DNA of 64,000 nucleotides, taken from Acidisarcina polymorpha (GTDB lineage Bacteria; Acidobacteriota; Terriglobia; Terriglobales; Acidobacteriaceae). Of this stretch, positions 7,454-16,750 are shown piece after piece. The translations under genes were made by a program, and so were the position numbers. The first letter of the stretch is position 1; each line of letters begins with the position of its first letter. Where the stretch lies: the NCBI RefSeq assembly GCF_003330725.1, contig NZ_CP030840.1, positions 4,030,001 to 4,094,000 of the forward strand. Direction: 5' to 3'. The notes under the pieces are model-generated. The model was not told where the DNA came from, did no database searches, and was given only the letters and a program-made list of their open reading frames with translations.

Positions 7454-8383
7454 ATGAAAGCAGTGGTGCTGTACGAATATGGCGGACCTGAGAAACTGAC
7501 GTACGAAGAGGCGTTTCCAGAACCCCAGGTCAGCGGAGATACGGTGCTGATTGCGGCAGCCGCCGCAAGTGTCAATCCAATCGACTGGAAAGTCCGCTCG
7601 GGAATGAGGCAGAAGGATTTTCCGTTGTCTTTCCCTGCTATCCTTGGGCGCGACGTCAGTGGGGTCGTCCGGTCAGTTGGTGCAAACGTGAAGCACTTCA
7701 AGCCAGGCGAGCGCGTTCTCGCACTCTCCAACGCGACTTATGCCACCTTGGTCGCGGTCAATGACTCGGATGTGACCCATCTGCCAGATGGCCTGGATCT
7801 GGCTGACGCGGCCGCCATCCCCCTTATCTCAGTGACTGGTGACCAGCTGGTCCGGCTTGCGGCCAAAGTGCAGAAAGAACAGGTTGTTTTAGTTACCGGC
7901 GCTCTGGGCAGCGTGGGACGCGCGGCAGTTCACTCGGCTAAAAAATTAGGTGCGCAGGTAATTGCCGGTGTTCGCGGGAAAGAGCTTGCCGAGGCCCGCT
8001 CCCTGGGCGTCGCCGACGTGCTCGCAATCGACGACGACCAGGCCATCGAGGCATTCCGGCCGGTCGATGTAGTCGCCGACACAGTCGGTGGCGGTGTCGC
8101 GGCGAAACTGCTCGCGAAGGTCAAGCCAGGCGGATCTTTTGGCTACAGCGCCACAATTCCTGAAGATGCCGCCGCACAATACCCGGCGGTCAAGATCACC
8201 CGGGTGCAGGCAAAGCCGGATCCCTCCAAAGTGCGCGAGTTCGCTGACGACCTCCGAGATGGCAAGTTCGTTCTGCCGATAGGTCGCCGGCTGCCACTCC
8301 ATCATGCGGCCGAAGCCCATGCGCTCGGGGAGAAAGGTGGGGGTGGGAAGATCATCCTGCTGGCGCCGGATGCACGTGACTAA
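7454..8383 (+). CDS. NAD(P)-dependent quinone-oxidoreductase-like enzyme (zinc-free MDR family)
   Basis: The product has 309 residues, the usual length for zinc-independent medium-chain reductases. The N-terminal GroES-like half has VNPIDWKVRSG and LGRDVSGVV; the Rossmann half has VTGALGSVGRAAVHSAKKLGA, the cofactor-binding glycine motif. The structural and catalytic zinc ligands of alcohol dehydrogenases are absent. Such enzymes reduce quinones or alpha,beta-unsaturated carbonyls with NADPH. A very strong ribosome-binding site (GGAGGAGGT) precedes the ATG. It stands alone, convergent with the thiolase gene, and its substrate is not indicated by context. Confidence 0.88.
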   Translation: MKAVVLYEYGGPEKLTYEEAFPEPQVSGDTVLIAAAAASVNPIDWKVRSGMRQKDFPLSFPAILGRDVSGVVRSVGANVKHFKPGERVLALSNATYATLVAVNDSDVTHLPDGLDLADAAAIPLISVTGDQLVRLAAKVQKEQVVLVTGALGSVGRAAVHSAKKLGAQVIAGVRGKELAEARSLGVADVLAIDDDQAIEAFRPVDVVADTVGGGVAAKLLAKVKPGGSFGYSATIPEDAAAQYPAVKITRVQAKPDPSKVREFADDLRDGKFVLPIGRRLPLHHAAEAHALGEKGGGGKIILLAPDARD

Positions 8384-8485
8384 TTCTTCAAAGTGAATTC
8401 TCTACCACGTTCTTTTGACCATCTTTAGACAATCGCGGAGAGAGAGGCTCGGTGAGCAGATGGGCAATGCACTCAACGGGTCGAT

Positions 8486-9664
8486 TTATCGCTCGACTGC
8501 CATGGCGACCGAGTTCCCTCCGCCGAGACAAAGAGCGGCGACTCCACGATGGACGTCGCGACGAATCATTTCATGCAAAAGAGTCACCAGCACGCGGGCG
8601 CCGCTCGCGCCGATGGGGTGACCGATCGCGACTGCGCCGCCATTGACATTGACCTTGTCGAGGCCTAGGCCAAGTTCATGCGTAACACCGAGAGCCTGCA
8701 CCGCGAATGCCTCGTTCAACTCGAACAGGTCGACTTCATCGATCGACCAACCGGTCTTCGCGAGGAGTTTCTGGACCCCGGTTACGGGAGCCAGCATGAT
8801 CCACTTTGGATCGACTCCGCTGCTGGCCTGAGCACGGATCCGCGCCATCGGCTTAAGCCCGAGAGACTCTGCTTTGCTCGCCGACATCACGATTACCGCT
8901 GCGGCTGCGTCGTTCAGACCTGGCGCATTGCCGGCAGTGACAGTACCATCTTTTTTGAACGCGGGGCGAAGGCCTGCCAGCGATTCAAGTGATACATCAG
9001 GGCGGATCGATTCGTCTTCTCGCAGCAGCGTCGGTGGCCCTTTTTTTACGGGAATCTCTATCGGAGTCACTTCATCGTTGAAGCGGCCTTCCTTCCACGC
9101 CGCCGCTGCCTTGCGGTGCGACTCCAAAGCAAATTGGTCTTGCCGCTCTCGGGAGATAGAGTGTTTTTCGGCGACGGCCTCCGCGCTGATGCCCATGTGG
9201 TGATCGTTATAGTGGTCCCACAGGCCGTCATTGATCACCGAATCGACGAGTGTGCCGTTGCCCAGCCTGTAGCCCTGACGGGCTTGTGGCAATAGGTAAG
9301 GGGAGTTGGTCATCGACTCCATCCCGCCGGCGACCACAATCTCCGCATTCCCGGTCTGCACGGCCTGGGCGGCCAATGCAACTGCTTTGAGACCAGATCC
9401 GCATACTTTATTGATGGTCAGTGCGGCAACCTCGTAGGGTAGACCGCCGAAGATTGCCGACTGGCGCGCGGGGTTCTGCCCTAAACCCGCTGAAAGCACG
9501 TTGCCCATAATGCACTCGTCGATTTGCGATGGTGCCAGGCCTGCGCGCCGGACCGCCTCGCGCACCGCAATCGCGCCAAGTTGAGGGGCGGTGAAAGAGC
9601 TCAGCGCCCCTTGAAACTTACCGACCGGCGTGCGGACAGCGGATACAATGACGACGTCTTCCAT
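8486..9664 (-). CDS. Acetyl-CoA C-acetyltransferase (thiolase)
   Basis: The product has 392 residues, standard for biosynthetic or degradative thiolases. Visible motifs are [12 protein letters not shown] at the N-terminus, [12 protein letters not shown] with the nucleophilic Cys, [30 protein letters not shown] with the catalytic His, and the second active-site Cys in [11 protein letters not shown]. It condenses two acetyl-CoA to acetoacetyl-CoA or works in reverse in fatty-acid and ketone breakdown. No partner genes of those pathways are adjacent, so direction is open. Start ATG at 9664 fits the family N-terminus. It is divergent from the methyltransferase gene at 10059. Confidence 0.93.
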   Translation of the reverse strand: MEDVVIVSAVRTPVGKFQGALSSFTAPQLGAIAVREAVRRAGLAPSQIDECIMGNVLSAGLGQNPARQSAIFGGLPYEVAALTINKVCGSGLKAVALAAQAVQTGNAEIVVAGGMESMTNSPYLLPQARQGYRLGNGTLVDSVINDGLWDHYNDHHMGISAEAVAEKHSISRERQDQFALESHRKAAAAWKEGRFNDEVTPIEIPVKKGPPTLLREDESIRPDVSLESLAGLRPAFKKDGTVTAGNAPGLNDAAAAVIVMSASKAESLGLKPMARIRAQASSGVDPKWIMLAPVTGVQKLLAKTGWSIDEVDLFELNEAFAVQALGVTHELGLGLDKVNVNGGAVAIGHPIGASGARVLVTLLHEMIRRDVHRGVAALCLGGGNSVAMAVER

Positions 9665-10058
9665 GACTACAAATCCCTTCGTGGTTCGCGCGGATCATCG
9701 GCGCATCGGTGGGCACGAGTCTTGCGGCGATGCCTGGAAAACTGCGAGGCTGCCGTCCCAGATACAGAATAGTCCTTGAAACTTGCGGCCGCCAAATCGC
9801 GGTTCTTTGCCGTTCAACATGACATCGAGCCAAACCCTCCCGCTTAATCTCGCCAACCCGACTCTTCCTCGCCGAGATCGCAGCGATGATCCGCGAGCCC
9901 TGATTGGCAAGATGTGTCCTCTTTCCTCCCAGTGCTTAAACTTGTTGTGACAGCGATTCAACAAATTTTCGGGAGGCATTCCTTTTGTCCGTATATTCGA
10001 CTTTCAACAAAGGGAGATCCAGCGCGATTCGGGACATCATGTTACCCGGTCGCTTGGG
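9665..10058 (+). other. 394-bp divergent intergenic region with an inverted repeat
   Basis: No gene supported. It separates the divergent thiolase and methyltransferase genes and should hold their promoters. One inverted repeat, TTGTTG-N11-CAACAA (9942-9964), could be an operator, and a further CAACAA copy lies near 10001-10006. I could not assign clear -35/-10 pairs. Confidence 0.35.
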
Positions 10059-10682
10059 ATGGCAAGGCGGCCTATGGCGCTAGAGGTTCAAGAGGAGTTC
10101 GGACAGATCGACATCTATGTCTTCGATCAAATTCTTCGAGGGAACATTGGCCGTGGAATGCGGGTGCTTGATGCCGGCTGCGGATATGGACGGAATTTAG
10201 TCCATTTACTGAGACAAGGGTGTGAAGTATTTGCACTGGACGCCGATCCAAACGGCGTCGATCATGTTCGTCAGCTATCGAGGTCTCTGGGAACTCGACT
10301 TCCTGCCGAGAATTTCCAAGTCGGACTGATTGAGCGGATGCCTTTCCCGGAAGCGTTTGCCGACGTAGTGATGTGCAACTCCGTGCTTCACTTTGCCAGG
10401 GATGAAGATCACTTCAGGATGATGTTGTCCGAGTTGTGGCGTGTCCTAAGGCCCGGAGGCATGCTCTTTTGCCGCTTAGGTTCAAGGATCGGAATGGACT
10501 TCGAATGGGTGCGGGACAATATTTATGTCGTAGGAGATGGTTCAGAATGGTTTTTGGTGGATGAGGAGATGCTTTTAGAACTTGGCCGAGAGATGAATGC
10601 CGTTCTCGTCGATCCATTGAAAACCACGATTGTTCAAGACTATCGCTGCATGACCACCTGGGTACAACGAAAGAGATTCTAA
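10059..10682 (+). CDS. Class I SAM-dependent methyltransferase
   Basis: The product has 207 residues with a compact methyltransferase core: MRVLDAGCGYGRNLVHLL (motif I), FALDADPNGVDHVR (acidic motif II), MPFPEAFADVVMCNSVLHFA and LWRVLRPGGMLFCRLG. The last third (WFLVDEEMLLELGREM) resembles proteins annotated as tellurite-resistance-like or ubiquinone-type methyltransferases, but the substrate cannot be told. The ATG at 10059 lacks a good ribosome-binding site; the ATG at 10074, after AAGGCGG, is an alternative. No operon partner is evident. Confidence 0.85.
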   Translation: MARRPMALEVQEEFGQIDIYVFDQILRGNIGRGMRVLDAGCGYGRNLVHLLRQGCEVFALDADPNGVDHVRQLSRSLGTRLPAENFQVGLIERMPFPEAFADVVMCNSVLHFARDEDHFRMMLSELWRVLRPGGMLFCRLGSRIGMDFEWVRDNIYVVGDGSEWFLVDEEMLLELGREMNAVLVDPLKTTIVQDYRCMTTWVQRKRF

Positions 10683-10893
10683 GTCGAACTCTTAAAGAAG
10701 GCACGTGGTACCGCGCTACCAGGTGACACTGGGCGCCCGATCGATTGCCTGAGCGCCGGGCGCTCGGACAGGTGAATCTGTTGCCTTAGTTCGAAGGCGG
10801 CCGAGTTTCCAATCACCTCGGCACAATGAATTCTCTGGGCTGGGGCTGCGAATCCGGCGCGGTCTGCGTTCCCTATACTGGTGTGGGTGATCT

Positions 10894-12474
10894 ATGAACC
10901 GTCGCAGATTTGTATCATCGTCGCTCGCCTCCGCAGCGGCTATCTCTATATCTCGAGCAGCCTTTTCTGCAGTTGGGAAACGGCAGGCTAGCGCAGCAAA
11001 TTCAAGCGAGGACGCCTCCCTTCCGCCAGCCTTGCGCGAGAAGCTTATGCATGATCCACTGCGGCCGCAGTTCCATTTGCTGCCTAGGGCAAACTGGATG
11101 AACGACCCTTGCGCGCCCCGGTTTTTCCGCGGCGAGTACCACATGTTCTTTCAGTACAATCCTGGTGCTGCGGTGTGGGGCGATATGCACTGGGGTCATG
11201 CCAAAAGCTCCGATCTCATTCACTGGACTCATTTGCCCATTGCGTTGTCGCCGACTCGAGGCTCGTATGACGCATTTGGGTGTTTCACCGGAAGCGCGCT
11301 ACCGGGGATGGAAATACCCACCATCCTGTACACCGGAGTCACCAAGGTCACGCCCGACCAGGAGACGATCCGGGGAGAGGGCATCCGCGAAGTTCAATGC
11401 ATGGCTACGTCAGAAGATGAGAGTCTGCGTCTCTGGAAGAAGCTGGAGAAGCCTCTGCTGGACGGACCGCCAGCCGGTCTCAAAGTAACGGGATTCCGCG
11501 ACCCCTGCCCTTGGAGGGACGGTGACACTTGGTATATGGCCATAGGATCTGGGTTCTCGAAGCAAGGCGGGGCAGTTCTGCTCTATCGATCCTCAGACGG
11601 ACTCGACTGGTCCTACCTGCACCCGCTTGCGCAGGGGGAGTGGAATGGTGGAACACAGACCAATCCCGTCGATACGGGCGAGATGTGGGAGTGTCCGGAT
11701 TTCTTTCAGTTAGGCACGAAGTATATCTTGCTCTACTCGACGGAGCGCAAGGTCTATTGGCAGGTTGGTGAGTTCGACAAACGCGAGCTTAAGTTTCATG
11801 CTGAAACCAGTGGGCTTCTCGATCACGGTTCTTACTACGCCATGAAGACAATGGTGGACGGCAAAGGCCGGCGTATTCTCTGGGGCTGGATCCAGGAGAC
11901 ACGCTCTGCCGAGCAATGTCTTGCGGCCGGCTGGGCTGGCGCCATGTCGCTGCCTCGACTTCTCACGCTTACTGACGACAATAAACTGAGGATGGAAATC
12001 CCGCCAGAGTTTTCGTCTGTGTGCCGGGAGATCAGCAGGCCGCCTTCCACTCTCCACGCTGATGCGAGCGCTGGGCTGCCTCTTCCAAATCGGAGCGCCC
12101 GGATCGCCTTGGCGCTCGACACCATGGCGGGCCCCTGTAGCCTCGCAATTCGAGATGCCGAACGAACAGATAACCCGCCCCTGCTGGCCATTAGATACGA
12201 CCCTGCTGCAAAACCCTCAATTTCGGTAGCCGAGCGAAATATCCCCTTGTTCCCCGACCGTAAAGGAATCTCCAACCTCGATATCTGGATAGACGGTTCA
12301 GTCATTGAGATTTTTGTCGATCGTCGGCAGGTGATCACGTTACGTTGTTATGAACCTGGGATGAACCTGCACGCGGCCTGGTTGGGATCGGCAAATGCGC
12401 TGAAGGCTCTGCAGGTTTCCGCCGTGTCACCAATATCTGCTGACCGTCTCACCGGTTTTGGAGGGCGCCTTTGA
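10894..12474 (+). CDS. Glycoside hydrolase family 32 (levanase / invertase type), Tat-exported
   Basis: The product has 526 residues. The N-terminus MNRRRFVSSSLASAAAI is a twin-arginine signal, so the enzyme is probably exported folded. The five-bladed propeller carries the GH32 catalytic set: nucleophile Asp in NWMNDPC (the family usually has WMNDPN), transition-state Asp in GFRDPCPW and acid/base Glu in MWECPDFF. A C-terminal beta-sandwich ends in IWIDGSVIEIFVD, also typical of the family. It should hydrolyse beta-fructosidic bonds in sucrose, levan or inulin. No sugar transporter or regulator is next to it, so it looks like a stand-alone scavenging enzyme. Substrate range cannot be read from sequence alone. 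Confidence 0.9.
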   Translation: MNRRRFVSSSLASAAAISISRAAFSAVGKRQASAANSSEDASLPPALREKLMHDPLRPQFHLLPRANWMNDPCAPRFFRGEYHMFFQYNPGAAVWGDMHWGHAKSSDLIHWTHLPIALSPTRGSYDAFGCFTGSALPGMEIPTILYTGVTKVTPDQETIRGEGIREVQCMATSEDESLRLWKKLEKPLLDGPPAGLKVTGFRDPCPWRDGDTWYMAIGSGFSKQGGAVLLYRSSDGLDWSYLHPLAQGEWNGGTQTNPVDTGEMWECPDFFQLGTKYILLYSTERKVYWQVGEFDKRELKFHAETSGLLDHGSYYAMKTMVDGKGRRILWGWIQETRSAEQCLAAGWAGAMSLPRLLTLTDDNKLRMEIPPEFSSVCREISRPPSTLHADASAGLPLPNRSARIALALDTMAGPCSLAIRDAERTDNPPLLAIRYDPAAKPSISVAERNIPLFPDRKGISNLDIWIDGSVIEIFVDRRQVITLRCYEPGMNLHAAWLGSANALKALQVSAVSPISADRLTGFGGRL

Positions 12475-13300
12475 GGGTCCCACAACCCACCAAGACACCT
12501 TCGAAAACAATAGTTTGGCTGAAATACCGACCGTTGTCGACGCGGTAGCGATCGGCTCAAATTGGAAGGGACCTAAAGCGACGACGGGGTACAGACTCTA
12601 CAGTTGCGATGCCCTATCGCCGCGGGAGAGTGAAACTGGCGCCAGCTTCGTCCTCTGGACTCCTCGGAGAGATGGTGCGGAAACGCCGAAGCCGGGTGCG
12701 CCCCGAGATAAGAAAATTCAAAAATCCGACGGTTGTGCCGATGAGGCCAGCTACTAGAATTCCGTTCAGCAAGTTTCGCGTATCTTCCGAGGCTCGTAGG
12801 GGTTTTATATCCGGCCCTACGCCCGAATCTACCAGGCCGAATGGCTTCCCATGGAGCTGCCCAGGCCGTGATTTGGCCTTTGGATTCATAAGCGCTTCAA
12901 CAACTTCATGGCCGAAGTAAGGAAACACTGGAGCCTCTTTCTCATTTGTGTGAAGGAGCAAGTAAAGGACGACACTGCATCCTTCCTGTCCTTCAAACAC
13001 TCGAGCGCAGCATAAATTCCCCGGCTATAAACCTGGGCAGCTTAACGAAGCAGATCAGGGGGATTAAAGTCAAAGTCCGATGATGCCGGGCGCCTTCGGC
13101 GTGAAGGTAGACTTGAGAACTGGACTACTCTGTGAACTCACTGCCATGACCTCTGACGAGAAACCCGTTGCCCACTGAAGTTTTTCATTGTTTTAAGAGG
13201 GATACGGATTTTTGATCCACGTCAGGTGCTTTTGCTATGAGTCGCCTTACGCAGAGAGCATGCCATTTCCTCGGTCTAAGCAGCCTACTCTCCACGGACG
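12475..13300 (+). other. Long stretch with no well-supported gene
   Basis: About 800 bp without a convincing coding signal. One leftward frame, 12614-13000 (128 codons), encodes a product with a single hydrophobic stretch (NGILVAGLIGTTVGFLNFLI, the positions around residues 80-100), but it matches nothing I recognise and has no clear ribosome-binding site; it may be a pseudogene or chance. The remainder holds no RNA gene or repeat that I could identify. Confidence 0.3.
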
Positions 13301-13320
13301 ACTGTGATGAGCGTCACAGT
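13301..13320. promoter_or_regulatory. CRP/FNR-type operator palindrome
   Basis: ACTGTGATGAGCGTCACAGT is a perfect palindrome with arms ACTGTGA and TCACAGT around 6 bases. It contains the TGTGA-N6-TCACA consensus of CRP-family regulators. It lies 161 bp before the HdeD-like gene, ahead of the universal stress protein gene on the same strand. No regulator of this family is encoded in the window. Confidence 0.65.
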
Positions 13321-13383
13321 TGAAGGTGCCCGGGATCACTGCAGACCGGCAAAGCCAGCAATTAAGTTAGAAGTCAGCGTGAG

Positions 13384-13400
13384 CCTATCGAGGCGATAGG
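13384..13400. other. Small perfect hairpin in leader of HdeD-like gene
   Basis: CCTATCG-AGG-CGATAGG forms a 7-bp stem with a 3-base loop, about 80 bp upstream of the ATG at 13482. It could be a regulatory or RNA-stabilising element in the 5' leader. There is no T-run, so it is not an intrinsic terminator. Confidence 0.35.
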
Positions 13401-13481
13401 AATCTCCACAGAAATCGCCCCGCGGCTCCGAGAAGTAAATGTTATCCGGGCGAACTGAGAGAGGTCACAGGAGGTTGAGCT

Positions 13482-14135
13482 ATGCTTCGATCACTTAAGA
13501 TTCGAATGATTGTTCTGACGACACACGGTATCTTGATTGCACTTCTGGGTGCCGCTCTTCTCTATCTTCGCGCGACCATGACGAATCTGTTCTTTGATGT
13601 TGTCGCCGTCGGGTTGGCTCTCCTGCTTTCGGTGGCTGCCCTCATCCTGGCTGGCTTGGCAGATTGGATGGCAGCGTTTGGCGAAGGCTTCAGGCATTTC
13701 CGTAGGTTTACGTTATATCTGCTTTGCGGTTCTGGACTTCTAATGGCCGCGGTCTTTCTTGCTTGCTATCCCTACGGATCGATGCCGCTGCTTCTCCTCC
13801 TTGCTGCGGCACACGCGAGTCTATTCAGCATTTCGGTATTCGCCTTCTACTTCAAAGCGCGCCAGCGACCGGGAAACAGATGGCTCGTGGTCACGAGTGG
13901 AATGATTTCACTCGTGTTCGCCATCACTATGGTTGTTTTGGCTACACGCAATGACGATCTCTTAGCAGCGACGGTAGTAGGCGTATACCTTTGCTTCGTC
14001 GGTTCGAAGCTGCTCTTCTTTGCCTGGTCTCTCCACCGGACCCGCGAAGCGGAGCGGACACTTACCAGAGAAAGCACTGACGTGCATTATGTCCCGCCGC
14101 CGATAGCTGTCCCCGGTGCCGCTACCAAGAGTTAA
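13482..14135 (+). CDS. HdeD-like / DUF308-type integral membrane protein
   Basis: The product has 217 residues and about six hydrophobic segments: roughly 10-28, 36-62, 75-95, 100-122, 132-152 and 158-178. The tail is hydrophilic. Length and layout match HdeD-type inner-membrane proteins linked to acid or envelope stress; the family call rests on topology, not on a catalytic motif. A strong AGGAGG lies 7 bases before the ATG. The next gene, 71 bp downstream on the same strand, is a tandem universal stress protein, and a CRP/FNR-type palindrome lies upstream of both, so they may be a stress-responsive pair. Confidence 0.65.
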   Translation: MLRSLKIRMIVLTTHGILIALLGAALLYLRATMTNLFFDVVAVGLALLLSVAALILAGLADWMAAFGEGFRHFRRFTLYLLCGSGLLMAAVFLACYPYGSMPLLLLLAAAHASLFSISVFAFYFKARQRPGNRWLVVTSGMISLVFAITMVVLATRNDDLLAATVVGVYLCFVGSKLLFFAWSLHRTREAERTLTRESTDVHYVPPPIAVPGAATKS

Positions 14136-14206
14136 TCGCCGCTGCGATGTGGTGGGCAGAAGAGACACTTACACATAGACCAAAGAGAACGAAAATGGAG
14201 GTTGAT

Positions 14207-15076
14207 ATGGCGACTCTAGCTCCTGCGAGAATCGTGATGGAACGAATCCTGGTTCCGATAGACTTCTCTGACATCTCAGAGCGTGCACTCGACTACGCGA
14301 AGGGCATCGCTAGATACTATGGCTCCAAGATCTTCCTTGCTCATGTGGATCGGCCAATCAACCCGGTAGCTCCTGCTGAAGGAATATGGATAGACGAGGC
14401 GGCCGAACAACAGCGGGTCGAAGAAATGTTGGAGGAGTATGGCGCAGAGCTTCGCTCCGAGGGTCTCAGAGCGCAGTCTATCTCTCTTTGTGGAACCGTC
14501 AGGGAGCAAATTCCTGCACTCGCTAGCAACGAGCGAGTCGATTTGATCGTGCTCGGAACTCACGGGAGGAGGGGAGTGGAACGCGTGCTTTTTGGTTCTG
14601 AATCCGAGGCTGTTCTACGAAACACGAAGTGTCCCGTCTTGATCGTCGGGCCGGCTGCTCCGAGCGCCGGGGAAACGGCATGGCATCCCAAGGATATTAT
14701 TTGCGCCAGCGATCTTGACCCTGCCTCGACTGCTTCGGCAGCTTATGCCTTCCTGCTTGCGCGCGCTTATAAGTCGAGATTCACGCTTCTTTACGTCGAA
14801 GAATCTGAGAAGAAAAACGGCGCTGGAGTTGAGCCCTTCAAGAAGGCCTTGAAGGCGTTCCTGCCGGAGGCCCAGGAAGCGACCGGGGCCCTGTTTATTG
14901 AGACCGCGAAGGGTTCCGTGAGCTCCGCAATCGTCAACCTGGCTAAGGACCAGCATTCTGACCTCATTGTCATGGGGGCGCATGATGGCTCGGCAGCTGG
15001 GACTCATTTTTGGCCCCGAGTTACCGCGAAAGTATTTGCGGAGGCGCCTTGTCCGGTAATGGTCTTCCGCCAGTAA
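14207..15076 (+). CDS. Universal stress protein with two UspA domains
   Basis: The product has 289 residues from ATG 14207, which is placed 6 bases after TGGAGG; ATGs at 14147 and 14195 open longer frames but lack such a site. Two UspA domains follow in tandem. The first (about 10-140) ends with the ATP-binding signature LIVLGTHGRRGVERVLFGSE and CPVLIVG. The second (about 155-289) has LIVMGAHDGSAAGTHFW and CPVMVF, with a less canonical G-x2-G-x9-G loop, so nucleotide binding may be weaker there. Usp proteins help cells survive starvation, oxidative and respiratory stress. It probably shares a transcript with the upstream HdeD-like gene and ends at a strong bidirectional hairpin. Confidence 0.9.
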   Translation: MATLAPARIVMERILVPIDFSDISERALDYAKGIARYYGSKIFLAHVDRPINPVAPAEGIWIDEAAEQQRVEEMLEEYGAELRSEGLRAQSISLCGTVREQIPALASNERVDLIVLGTHGRRGVERVLFGSESEAVLRNTKCPVLIVGPAAPSAGETAWHPKDIICASDLDPASTASAAYAFLLARAYKSRFTLLYVEESEKKNGAGVEPFKKALKAFLPEAQEATGALFIETAKGSVSSAIVNLAKDQHSDLIVMGAHDGSAAGTHFWPRVTAKVFAEAPCPVMVFRQ

Positions 15077-15106
15077 AGGCTAGGTGCAAAGATTGGTGAG
15101 CTGCTC

Positions 15107-15149
15107 GTTGCAGCAGGAGTCCATCGATCGATGAAACTCCTGCTGCAAC
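15107..15149. terminator. Bidirectional terminator-like hairpin between convergent genes
   Basis: Perfect 14-bp arms GTTGCAGCAGGAGT (15107-15120) and its complement (15136-15149) enclose a 15-base loop that is itself partly palindromic (ATCGATCGAT). It sits between the ends of the Usp gene and the leftward TIGR03118-type gene. T-runs are poor on both sides, so termination is inferred from position and stem strength. Confidence 0.65.
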
Positions 15150-15171
15150 AGAAGCGGGCATCGCCAGCAGC

Positions 15172-16380
15172 TTACTGGACGCTTCCTTCGGTCAACTCAT
15201 CAGAGACCGCATTCAAGTAGCCGAAGAGACCGCCAGTGCCGTGATTCGGAGCCGCGGTGAAATAGATCTCCGACGCAGGCTCCTGATCCGGGTCGACGGT
15301 GGCGGGGCTGAGGTTCGCCGGGCTGAGCGCCCAGATCCCTTGGATCGAAAGCGGCTTTCCACCAGCATCTTGAAGCACTCCGTCGAATCTTCCCGTAGCG
15401 AGATCGTAAGCAGCGATGAGTCCGCTCGATTGGGTGGTCCCGCCGCCGGCGAACTGCCCGACCAATAGGTGGTGGCTAAAGCGTCCGAAGTCCAGAGGAG
15501 CCAAAGCGACGCCCCATGGAGCGTTCAGCCAGTCCCCGTGTTCAAGCCGGTTCAGCAGCTTGCCGGACGAACTGTAAATGTCCACATAGCCGAGACCCGG
15601 GCCATCAGTTTCAACAGGAGATCCTTGCAGGTGAAGCACATAAGTCACCACGATGTCATCGCCGATGGCCTGCACGTTGAAGGGTACGAAGTCGGGCGGT
15701 AGCTGGTCGTCGACAAACGGTTCGTTGTCGGACGGATTGCGGTACTCGTCGTGACGGTCTCCGTCACTGCCTGACCGGTGCAGCGTGACGGGGAAGAACG
15801 CGGTATCGTAGACGTCCACCCGCCCTCTGCCGAAATTCGCAGCATATAGAAAACGCTTGCCGTTGATGAATCCGCTCGTGAGTCCAGTGTAGACGGATCC
15901 AGTCGCGCCTTTGGCGACGGTGATGGCGTGGGTCGAAGGCGCCGCCTGACCTTTGGCCAGGTTCACCTTCGGGTTCCAGGCGGCAATCGTCCCGTCGATT
16001 GTCGAAAAAATGAAGACCGCCGGATCGCCGGGCGCTATCTTGAACTCGGTAGCGCTGCCGTTAGCGACGACGCCGGTTGGACTTCCATTCGGCGTCAACT
16101 TATTCGTCGGATCAGCAGGAGGAATCGTTACTACCAAAGACTGCTTCTGGCCTACTCCGTTATAAAGAGTGGACACTCCCGTTGCATTGTCAGACACCCA
16201 CCAGACACTAGAAGAAGTGCGAGTAAGTCCCCATGAATTGACGAGCTGCGGATCAGTGACCGGAGCAACTCCCGAGACGTTAGAAACAAGGTTAGTCTGG
16301 GTGTAATTTTGCCCAAAAGCTACGCTTGCTAGAGACAAGGCCACCGATGTACTGGCCGCGATTCGCTGTAATGACTTCAT
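15172..16380 (-). CDS. Exported TIGR03118-type protein (beta-propeller-like)
   Basis: The product has 402 residues from ATG 16380, preceded by GGGAGA; the longer frame to 16455 adds an unsupported extension. The N-terminus MKSLQRIAASTSVALSLASV is a Sec signal peptide cut near FGQ. The mature protein opens YTQTNLVSNVSGVAP, continues DPQLVNSWGLTRT and later FIFSTIDGTIAAWNP, all hallmarks of the TIGR03118 family of exported proteins of unknown function, probably a beta-propeller. The family is frequent in Acidobacteria and related soil bacteria. It stands alone and ends at the shared hairpin with the Usp gene. Role unknown; extracellular or periplasmic location is likely. Confidence 0.85.
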   Translation of the reverse strand: MKSLQRIAASTSVALSLASVAFGQNYTQTNLVSNVSGVAPVTDPQLVNSWGLTRTSSSVWWVSDNATGVSTLYNGVGQKQSLVVTIPPADPTNKLTPNGSPTGVVANGSATEFKIAPGDPAVFIFSTIDGTIAAWNPKVNLAKGQAAPSTHAITVAKGATGSVYTGLTSGFINGKRFLYAANFGRGRVDVYDTAFFPVTLHRSGSDGDRHDEYRNPSDNEPFVDDQLPPDFVPFNVQAIGDDIVVTYVLHLQGSPVETDGPGLGYVDIYSSSGKLLNRLEHGDWLNAPWGVALAPLDFGRFSHHLLVGQFAGGGTTQSSGLIAAYDLATGRFDGVLQDAGGKPLSIQGIWALSPANLSPATVDPDQEPASEIYFTAAPNHGTGGLFGYLNAVSDELTEGSVQ

Positions 16381-16750
16381 GTATAAGTCTCCCGTAGTGT
16401 TTCTTACCCAATTTCTCCTCGGATGCCGGCCTATGCTCGTCTCTTTTCCATACAAGATTGGAGCCAGGTTACAGTCGGGATAGCTGAGTTAGATATTGAG
16501 CTCTCAATTTGATTGAGCCCGGATACAAAAACCCTGAAGTGACCCCTTTATTCCCGAAGATCAAACAAACGCTCCCCGTCTGTTGAGAGTGAGTATCGCC
16601 TCTGCGATCGAATCTTATGTCAATTGGAATACGCAGCTGACCGGCGTGTTTCGCATGCAAGCATGGGACTTTAGCTGGCCGGGGTCGAGGAAAGATCCTG
16701 GGCCGGCAGGCCGAGCGAGTCCGCAATTCGGACGGAAAAATGGAGAAAGT

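Noticed and set aside
12614-13000. 128-codon leftward frame with one hydrophobic stretch
   Set aside because: No ribosome-binding site, no family features and an atypical composition; kept only as a note in the gap entry.
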